A stretch of DNA of 29,203 bases, taken from JAZDJJ01 sp043804035 (GTDB lineage: Bacteria; Bacteroidota; Bacteroidia; Palsa-948). This document shows positions 23,317-29,203 of this stretch, in pieces; positions within the stretch are counted from its first letter, which is position 1, and each line of letters starts with the position of its first letter. The notes under the pieces were generated by a model that worked only from the letters and a program-made list of their open reading frames with translations, made no database searches and had not been told where the DNA came from. The stretch covers positions 1 through 29,203 of the forward strand of contig JAZDJJ010000028.1 of NCBI GenBank assembly GCA_043804035.1, written 5' to 3'. The translations under genes were made by a program, and so were the position numbers.

Positions 23317-24252
23317 ATGAATCTCTCTATCGTCATACCTCTTTTCAATGAAGAAGAATCCATACCTGAACTTTGCGATTGGATTGCGCGTGTTTGCAAT
23401 GCAAATAATTTTTCTTACGAAATAATTTTAATTGATGACGGAAGTACAGATGGTTCTTGGGAAAAAGTTGAAACACTTGCTCTAAAAAATAATAACATTC
23501 ACGGAATATGCATGAGAAGAAATTATGGAAAGTCGGCAGCGTTGCAAACCGGTTTTGAAGCATTGCATGGAGATGTTGTCATCACAATGGATGCCGACTT
23601 GCAGGATTCTCCCGATGAAATTCCTTCGCTTTACAAAATGATAGTTCAGGATAATTTTGATTTGGTTTCCGGATGGAAACAAAAACGATACGATCCTCTC
23701 AGTAAAACAATTCCTACAAAACTTTTTAATTGGGCAACACGAAAAATGTCAGGTATTTATCTTCACGATTTTAATTGCGGACTCAAAGCATATCGTAAAG
23801 AGGTAGTGAAAAATATTGAAGTGTTCGGAGAGATGCATCGCTACATTCCTGTTATCGCCAGCAAATCAGGATTCAAAAAGATAGGTGAAAAAGTTGTTCA
23901 ACATCAAAAAAGAAAATACGGTAAAACAAAATTTGGGATGAGTCGGTTCATTAATGGATTTTTGGATTTACTCACGGTTTCTCTTCTTACAAAATATTTA
24001 CAGAAACCCATGCATTTTTTTGGAACTATGGGAGTGATATCTTTTTTTATCGGCACTGCTATTGCTCTTTTTCTTTCCATAGAAAAAATATTTTTCAACG
24101 AACCGCTTTCAAACCGACCATTGCTTTTATTCTCAGTGCTATTGATTATTCTGGGTGTTCAATCATTTATCATCGGTCTATTTGGCGAAATGATTTTGCG
24201 TAATTCTCATAATAGGAATCAATACCAGATTAAAAAGAAAATCGGATTATGA
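23317..24252 (+). CDS. GT2 glycosyltransferase, DPM1/ArnC/GtrB-like, with two C-terminal membrane helices
   Basis: 311 residues. GT-A fold: LSIVIPLFNEEESIPEL at the start, IILIDDGSTDGSWE near 35, ITMDADLQDSPDEIP near 90 (the DxD-type metal site), and RKYGKTKFGMSRFINGFLDLLTVSLL near 200. Two hydrophobic helices (about 230-255 and 265-290) anchor it in the inner membrane. The family moves a sugar from a nucleotide donor to polyprenyl phosphate. The precise sugar is unknown. It is the first of three glycosyltransferase genes on the same strand, 31 and 9 bases apart, so the product is likely a cell-surface polysaccharide or glycolipid. A -7-like TATTTTTG ends five bases before the ATG. Confidence 0.9.
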   Translation: MNLSIVIPLFNEEESIPELCDWIARVCNANNFSYEIILIDDGSTDGSWEKVETLALKNNNIHGICMRRNYGKSAALQTGFEALHGDVVITMDADLQDSPDEIPSLYKMIVQDNFDLVSGWKQKRYDPLSKTIPTKLFNWATRKMSGIYLHDFNCGLKAYRKEVVKNIEVFGEMHRYIPVIASKSGFKKIGEKVVQHQKRKYGKTKFGMSRFINGFLDLLTVSLLTKYLQKPMHFFGTMGVISFFIGTAIALFLSIEKIFFNEPLSNRPLLLFSVLLIILGVQSFIIGLFGEMILRNSHNRNQYQIKKKIGL

Positions 24253-24283
24253 TATGTTTATATTTATTTTCATCTTTTGAATC

Positions 24284-25369
24284 ATGAGATTGTCAGAAAT
24301 AAAATTCAACTGCAAATATTTCAAAGGCGAAATTCCATGTATTCCAAATAAGATGCATGATAAAATTTGTGGCGATTGCGATGAATACCATCCTATAAAA
24401 ACTAAAATCCTAATCATCAAACTCGGTGCAATTGGTGATGTAATTCGTTCTACACCGTTACTTGTTAAATTCCGAAAACTTTATCCATCATCTCATATCA
24501 CATGGATGACACATTATCCTGAAATTCTCCCTGAAGATTGGATAGATGAAATATGTCACTTTGATTTTATTTCGGTTTATAAAACAGAAAATATTGAATA
24601 CGATATTGCTATTAATCTTGACAAAGACAAAGAAGCATGCATGCTTTTGCAGAATGTAAAAGCAGAAAAAAAATTCGGTTTTATCTGGAAGAATAATCAT
24701 ATAGATGTTGCAACTTTTCATTCACAGCATAAACTTATTACCGGTGCGTTTGATAATATTTCAAAAGAGAATAAGAAAAATTATCTGGAAGAAATTTTTG
24801 AGATATGTGATTTGAAATTTGAAGGCGAGCATTATCTTTTAAACTTTGATTCAAAACTTGCTGATAAATTCAAAAACATAAAAGATAAAGCAGGAAATAA
24901 AAAAATTATCGGATTAAATACAGGATGTGGAAAGCGATGGACAACTCGCCTCTTGCCCGAAGAATATTGGATTGAACTCATTAAGAAAATTCAGACAGAA
25001 AATTATTTTCCTCTCTTGCTTGGCGGACCGGATGAGGATGAGATGAATAAAAAATATTCTAAAGTTACCGATGCTTTTTATGCAGGAACTTTTCCGCTTC
25101 AGGAATTTATTGCACTTACTTCTGTTTGCGATATAATAGTTACAGCCGTTTCAATGATGATGCACATAGCCATTGGTCTGAAAAAGCCACTTGTACTGTT
25201 TAATAATATTTTTAATAAACACGAATTTTATTTATATGACAACGGAGTTATTGTTGAACCAACATCAGGATGCGATTGCTACTATGGAAATACTTGTAAA
25301 AGAGAAAGACATTGTATGAAAGATATTTCTGTAGAAAAGATTTTTTCTTCTATAAAAAAATTTGTGTAA
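24284..25369 (+). CDS. GT9-family (heptosyltransferase-like) glycosyltransferase
   Basis: 361 residues. An unusual cysteine-bearing N-terminus (CKYFKGEIPCIPNKMHDKICGDC, residues 10-34) could bind a metal. The GT-B core of family 9 follows: ILIIKLGAIGDVIRSTPLL near 43, IGLNTGCGKRWTTRLLPEEYW near 205, FPLLLGGPDEDE near 245, and VSMMMHIAIGLKKPLVLF near 288, the donor-binding region. The C-terminus has another cysteine group (SGCDCYYGNTCKRERHC). Family members add heptose or other sugars to LPS core. Here the substrate is open. Middle gene of the glycosyltransferase operon. Confidence 0.88.
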   Translation: MRLSEIKFNCKYFKGEIPCIPNKMHDKICGDCDEYHPIKTKILIIKLGAIGDVIRSTPLLVKFRKLYPSSHITWMTHYPEILPEDWIDEICHFDFISVYKTENIEYDIAINLDKDKEACMLLQNVKAEKKFGFIWKNNHIDVATFHSQHKLITGAFDNISKENKKNYLEEIFEICDLKFEGEHYLLNFDSKLADKFKNIKDKAGNKKIIGLNTGCGKRWTTRLLPEEYWIELIKKIQTENYFPLLLGGPDEDEMNKKYSKVTDAFYAGTFPLQEFIALTSVCDIIVTAVSMMMHIAIGLKKPLVLFNNIFNKHEFYLYDNGVIVEPTSGCDCYYGNTCKRERHCMKDISVEKIFSSIKKFV

Positions 25370-25378
25370 TCCAAAAAC

Positions 25379-26497
25379 ATGAAACTCGCTTATCTCTCCA
25401 CTTTTTATCCTTTTCGTGGTGGTATTGCACAATTCAATGCATCACTTTATCGTGCTTTTGAAAAAGAACATACAATAAAATCATTCACATTCACTCGCCA
25501 ATATCCTGACTTTCTTTTTCCGGGAGAAACACAAATGGTAACTGAAAAAGATAACGTTGATAAAATTCCTTCCGATAGAATTCTTGATACGTTGAATCCT
25601 TTCACTTATTATTCTACCGCAAATAAAATCCGGAATTTCTCTCCTGATATTCTGCTGATGAAATATTGGATGTCCTACATGTCGCCTTCACTTGGAACAG
25701 TTGCAAAAAAATTAAAGAAGCAGTCAAAGGTGATTACAATTCTTGATAATGTAATTCCTCATGAGAAAAGATTTTTTGATAAATCGTTCACAAAATATTT
25801 TCTGAAACAAAATCACGGTTTTGTGTTGATGAGTGATACAGTAAAAAATGACTTACTTTCTTTTCTGCCTAATGCAAAATATATTCTTCATCCTCACCCA
25901 CTCTATAATCATTTCGGAAATAAAATTGATTTTATTGAAGCGAGGAAAAAATTAAATATCACAAAGAATAAAAAAGTTATTCTTTTTTTTGGCTTCATCA
26001 GGGACTACAAAGGACTTGATTTACTGATAGAAGCAATGAGTAAATTAGATGATGAATATTTACTTTTAATTTGCGGAGAAGTTTACGGTTCATTTGAAAA
26101 ATATCAACAACAAATAAATCAGTTTGGAGTTAAGGATAAAATTTCTCTGCACATTCGCTATATCAGTGATGACAATGTTCCTCTTTTCTTTTCAGCAGCA
26201 GATGTGTGCGTGCTTCCATATAAATCTGCTACGCAAAGTGGCATAACTTCCATTGCTTATCATTTTGATATTCCTGTAATTGCAACAAATGTTGGCGGAC
26301 TTAAAGAAACTATTCATCATAATAAAAACGGATTGATAATTGATTCATCGGATTCCGAAATGATAGCAGAAGCAATAAGAAAATATTTCATAGGAAATCT
26401 AAAAACAGAATTTCAAAATGAAATCATGAAAACAAAATCACTGTATTCATGGAATAATCTTGCGACAGAAATAATTAAGTTCAGTCAGTCATTATGA
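25379..26497 (+). CDS. GT4-family glycosyltransferase
   Basis: 372 residues, GT-B fold. The N-terminal acceptor-side domain opens with KLAYLSTFYPFRGGIAQFNASLYRAF. The C-terminal donor domain has VILFFGFIRDYKGLDLLIEAM near 202, ADVCVLPYKSATQSGITSIAYHFDIPVIATNVGGLKE near 278 (the E/S-x7-E-like nucleotide-sugar site, with Gln-Ser-Gly in place of the first Glu), and a closing helix. It starts nine bases after the GT9 gene and ends one base short of the recN stop on the other strand. It likely acts on the same surface glycan as its two neighbours. Confidence 0.88.
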   Translation: MKLAYLSTFYPFRGGIAQFNASLYRAFEKEHTIKSFTFTRQYPDFLFPGETQMVTEKDNVDKIPSDRILDTLNPFTYYSTANKIRNFSPDILLMKYWMSYMSPSLGTVAKKLKKQSKVITILDNVIPHEKRFFDKSFTKYFLKQNHGFVLMSDTVKNDLLSFLPNAKYILHPHPLYNHFGNKIDFIEARKKLNITKNKKVILFFGFIRDYKGLDLLIEAMSKLDDEYLLLICGEVYGSFEKYQQQINQFGVKDKISLHIRYISDDNVPLFFSAADVCVLPYKSATQSGITSIAYHFDIPVIATNVGGLKETIHHNKNGLIIDSSDSEMIAEAIRKYFIGNLKTEFQNEIMKTKSLYSWNNLATEIIKFSQSL

Positions 26498-26498
26498 T

Positions 26499-28157
26499 TC
26501 ATACAATTCCCATTAATTCTTTCGCATTTTTCATGGATGCCCCAGTGAGTTTTCCTTCACTCAGCATAGATGCAATTTCTTTTACACGCTCTTCCCTATT
26601 AAGCAGTTTGATATTCGTAATTGTTTTATTCCCGTATTCTTCTTTAAATATTGTGAAATGAGAATTTCCCTTACTTGCTATTTGCGGAAGATGAGTTATC
26701 GCAATCACCTGCATATTCTCTGACATTCCGAGAATCATTTTTCCTACTTTACCTGCAATTTCACCACTAACACCTGAATCAATTTCATCAAAAATAATGG
26801 AAGGCAGCGCAGTATTTTTGGCTACGAGATATTTAATGCTGAGCATCAATCGTGAAAGTTCACCCCCCGAAGCTATTTTACTGATTTCTTTCATGGCACT
26901 GCCTTTATTTGCCGAGAACAGAAATTTTATTTTATCTATTCCGCTCTCTGTCATCGTATCTAATAAAAGATGTTCTATGTGGAATTGCGCGTTCGGCATG
27001 GCAAGTGCTGAAAGCAATACGCTTATGTCTTTTTCTAATTTGACAAAAGATTTTTTTCTGTCTGTTGAAATTTTTTTGGCAAATAAAAATAATTTCTGAT
27101 AAAGTTTTTCTTTTTCTAATTGAAGCACGTTTATTTCTTTTTCAAGCGATAAAATATCTTTCAGACGATTCTCAATCTTAATCTTTATCGCCAGTAATTC
27201 CTCCACTGAATTCACTTGATGTTTTTTCTGTAAACTGAAAATAGTATTTATGCGGTTAGTCAATTCTTCGGCATGCGAAGGATCATAAAAAATGTGTTCA
27301 GCAGTATTTTCTATTTCATTGGTAATATCTGATAATTCAATATATGAACTATTGAGACGGGAAAGCAATTCATTATATGAAGAATTAAATTCAGCAATTG
27401 ATAAAAGCAATTGTTTTGCTTCGCCGAGAGAAGATAAAATATTTATTTCACTTTCACTAAGTAATATTGCTGCTTTTTCAAGAGATAATTTTATTTTTTC
27501 GAAATTATTCAACACTTTCATATCCGTTTCTATTTTTTCCTGTTCTCCTAACTGAAGATTTGCATGCTCCAATTCATCAAACTGAAATTGCCAATAATCT
27601 ATATCGCGTTTGGATTGTTTTTCTTTCTCCAATAATTCGTTTAACATTCTTTCTGTTTCTTTATATTTATTAAAACCGATTCTGTATTCATTGACAACGG
27701 CTGTATGTTGTGTAAATGAATCAATAACAGAGAGATGAAAATCAGTATCGTTCAGCAAAAGTATTTCATGCTGAGAGTGAATATCAACAAGTTGAGCACC
27801 TAATTCTTTCAACAAGTTCAGTGCAACCGGAGTATCATTAATAAATGCACGTGACTTTCCTTCGGAACTTATTTCTCTTCTGATTACCGTATTGTTTTCA
27901 TAATCCAATGCGTTTGAGTGAAAAAATTTTTTGAGTGAATAATTACTGATATCAAAAATACCTTCAACGATACATTTGTGTGTTTTATTTAACAGCACAG
28001 AAGTGTCTGTTCTTTCTCCAACAAGAAGTGCAAGAGCACCAAGAAGAATTGATTTTCCTGTTCCTGTTTCTCCTGTGATAATAGTAAGTCCATCGGGCAA
28101 ATCAATTTCAATTTTATCAATAAGCACATAATTTTGTATGGAGAGATGTTTTAGCAT
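26499..28157 (-). CDS. recN: DNA repair protein RecN
   Basis: SMC-like ATPase of double-strand break repair. 552 residues from the ATG at 28157 (MLKHLSIQNYVLIDKIEIDL); the frame extends six codons further to 28175, but the shorter form matches the family start. Walker A is ITGETGTGKSILLGAL near 28, followed by KSRAFINDTPV and DIHSQHEILLL. A long coiled-coil middle runs through about 160-370, the signature ISKIASGGELSRLMLSIKYL is near 430, and Walker B is PSIIFDEIDSGVSGE near 460, then VIAITHLPQIASKGN. All catalytic motifs are intact. It lies 25 bases downstream of the patatin-type gene on the same strand and is convergent with the glycosyltransferase operon. Confidence 0.95.
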   Translation of the reverse strand: MLKHLSIQNYVLIDKIEIDLPDGLTIITGETGTGKSILLGALALLVGERTDTSVLLNKTHKCIVEGIFDISNYSLKKFFHSNALDYENNTVIRREISSEGKSRAFINDTPVALNLLKELGAQLVDIHSQHEILLLNDTDFHLSVIDSFTQHTAVVNEYRIGFNKYKETERMLNELLEKEKQSKRDIDYWQFQFDELEHANLQLGEQEKIETDMKVLNNFEKIKLSLEKAAILLSESEINILSSLGEAKQLLLSIAEFNSSYNELLSRLNSSYIELSDITNEIENTAEHIFYDPSHAEELTNRINTIFSLQKKHQVNSVEELLAIKIKIENRLKDILSLEKEINVLQLEKEKLYQKLFLFAKKISTDRKKSFVKLEKDISVLLSALAMPNAQFHIEHLLLDTMTESGIDKIKFLFSANKGSAMKEISKIASGGELSRLMLSIKYLVAKNTALPSIIFDEIDSGVSGEIAGKVGKMILGMSENMQVIAITHLPQIASKGNSHFTIFKEEYGNKTITNIKLLNREERVKEIASMLSEGKLTGASMKNAKELMGIV

Positions 28158-28182
28158 GACGAAAAATTTATTCAATAATATT

Positions 28183-29203
28183 TTAGTCCGTAGATTTTTG
28201 ATTAAAGATTATGTATCCAAAATGAAACAAGAATGAGAACGGTTCTTTTTCTTTGTGATAATAATTTATGTTAATGCTGATTGGTCCAATTGGCGTGTGT
28301 CCGACAAGAGCGGCGGATCCGATAAAATATCTTCTGATAAATGGATTTGAATATTCAGGTATATTGTTTGGTCCTTTTTGTATTTCCATATACGGCTGAT
28401 AGTAATATGCTTCTACCCGAAGGTCTATTCTATTTTTAAATGTGATGATGTTTTTTATTCCGAAAGCAAAATAAGCATGCGCCCTAAAGTTTGACTGAAA
28501 TAATGTTTTGCTTTCAGTAAGCGGCTGAAAAGCAGGCGAAGAGAGGATTGCTGCGGTATAATTATTAAACAGTGGCTGAGTGGAATAAACTACTTCTGTA
28601 TACATTCCCATCCTGAGTGTGCCTTTTTGTTTGTAGTATTTATCCACTACAAATTTTAATTGTGGCCATTCGTGAATCGTTCTGGTGGGCAGCAGTGCAG
28701 AAGTAGAACCCGGCTGTGTGTATTCTTCTCCATAGATGTATTTTATTTTCAATAAAGTTAATGTTCCTTGCGTGGCATATTGTTTTCTATTCAGAGTGTT
28801 TCGTTCAAAATGAAGATAAGATGTAACAAAATTAAATGATGTACGGTCGGCAGTATCTTTTTTGTTAAATCTATCGGTCTGATAATAATCGTCAATGGTT
28901 GTTGCCATGCCACCTCCTAAAACCAATTTGTCTTTGTTACTAACTGGTGTTGCCAGATTCAAAAATGCGCATTGATCCTTCTGTATAAGATATGCTGGTT
29001 TCACATCTTCAAAAAAAAGATAATTGCTTTTATAAAAATCCCAGCGATTAAATGTTAATTCCGGTTCAATGTAAAAAGGAATGCTGAAAGGAAAATCAAA
29101 ACGTACTTTTGCCTGTGCAGAAGCATACAGTTTTCCAAAGTATCCGTTTGTCATCATACTGATACCGATATTACCGAGGTATTTATATTCAAACCCGGCA
29201 AAT
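28183..29203 (-). CDS. Patatin-like phospholipase, C-terminal outer-membrane barrel (partial)
   Basis: The frame is open to the right edge, so only the last 340 codons are present. They form a series of amphipathic beta strands rich in aromatic residues (FEYKYLGNIGISMMTNGYFG, FYIEPELTFNRWDFYKS, LRMGMYTEVVYSTQ, RIDLRVEAYYYQPY), a pattern of the BamA-like 16-strand barrel. The ending GPISININYYHKEKEPFSFLFHFGYIIFN is what I associate with Bacteroidota patatin-like proteins of about 750 residues. Their N-terminal lipase domain would lie outside the window. A different BamA-family protein cannot be excluded. Confidence 0.72.
   Translation of the reverse strand, partial: FAGFEYKYLGNIGISMMTNGYFGKLYASAQAKVRFDFPFSIPFYIEPELTFNRWDFYKSNYLFFEDVKPAYLIQKDQCAFLNLATPVSNKDKLVLGGGMATTIDDYYQTDRFNKKDTADRTSFNFVTSYLHFERNTLNRKQYATQGTLTLLKIKYIYGEEYTQPGSTSALLPTRTIHEWPQLKFVVDKYYKQKGTLRMGMYTEVVYSTQPLFNNYTAAILSSPAFQPLTESKTLFQSNFRAHAYFAFGIKNIITFKNRIDLRVEAYYYQPYMEIQKGPNNIPEYSNPFIRRYFIGSAALVGHTPIGPISININYYHKEKEPFSFLFHFGYIIFNQKSTD

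Overview
The window looks like a stretch of a low-GC Bacteroidota chromosome. The clues are a large PKD/Ig-repeat surface protein of the type IX secretion style at the left edge, a DUF6089-like outer-membrane barrel, a patatin-type phospholipase barrel at the right edge, Bacteroidota-style promoters (TAnnTTTG or close variants) and a Bacteroidota-type small SRP RNA. Both edge genes run off the window.

Region 1 (1-7281) holds, from left to right: the secreted repeat protein (minus), tRNA adenosine deaminase tadA (plus), an iron-sulfur assembly cluster read leftward (sufD, sufS, sufE and a SufT/DUF59 protein; sufB and sufC are not beside it), and an outer-membrane barrel. sufD is broken by one extra base in an A-rich homopolymer stretch. 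Region 2 (7361-10748) is a plus-strand pair: a nitronate monooxygenase-like flavoprotein and a FadN-type 3-hydroxyacyl-CoA dehydrogenase/enoyl-CoA hydratase.

Region 3 (10749-23316) is the accessory part. It carries an orphan minimal nucleotidyltransferase, an MFS permease, a single-polypeptide restriction-modification enzyme, a frameshifted conserved hypothetical gene followed by a 21-bp tandem repeat, an EF2568-type cysteine desulfurase, an IS200/REP-type transposase, and a sulfur-relay redox module: DsrC with both redox cysteines, a DsrM/NarI-like haem b membrane protein and a DsrK/HdrD-like iron-sulfur protein. No dsrAB is present. A [NiFe]-hydrogenase maturation protease and a UreH-like nickel permease lie to the right on the other strand. 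The restriction-to-DsrK segment (about 8.4 kb) is bracketed by two 36-bp direct repeats (33/36 identical). The region is peppered with short palindromic elements built from two kinds of terminal shell and two kinds of inner core, and all four shell/core combinations occur.

Region 4 (23159-29203) starts with the SRP RNA (minus), then three glycosyltransferases in one plus-strand operon (GT2, GT9, GT4), convergent with recN and the patatin-barrel gene on the minus strand.

The most interesting candidate system is the DsrC-DsrMK-like module with its own cysteine desulfurase. From sequence alone it would connect a cysteine-derived persulfide or DsrC trisulfide to the quinone pool. This is inference. 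The modular palindromic elements are the strongest unexplained pattern seen directly in the bases.
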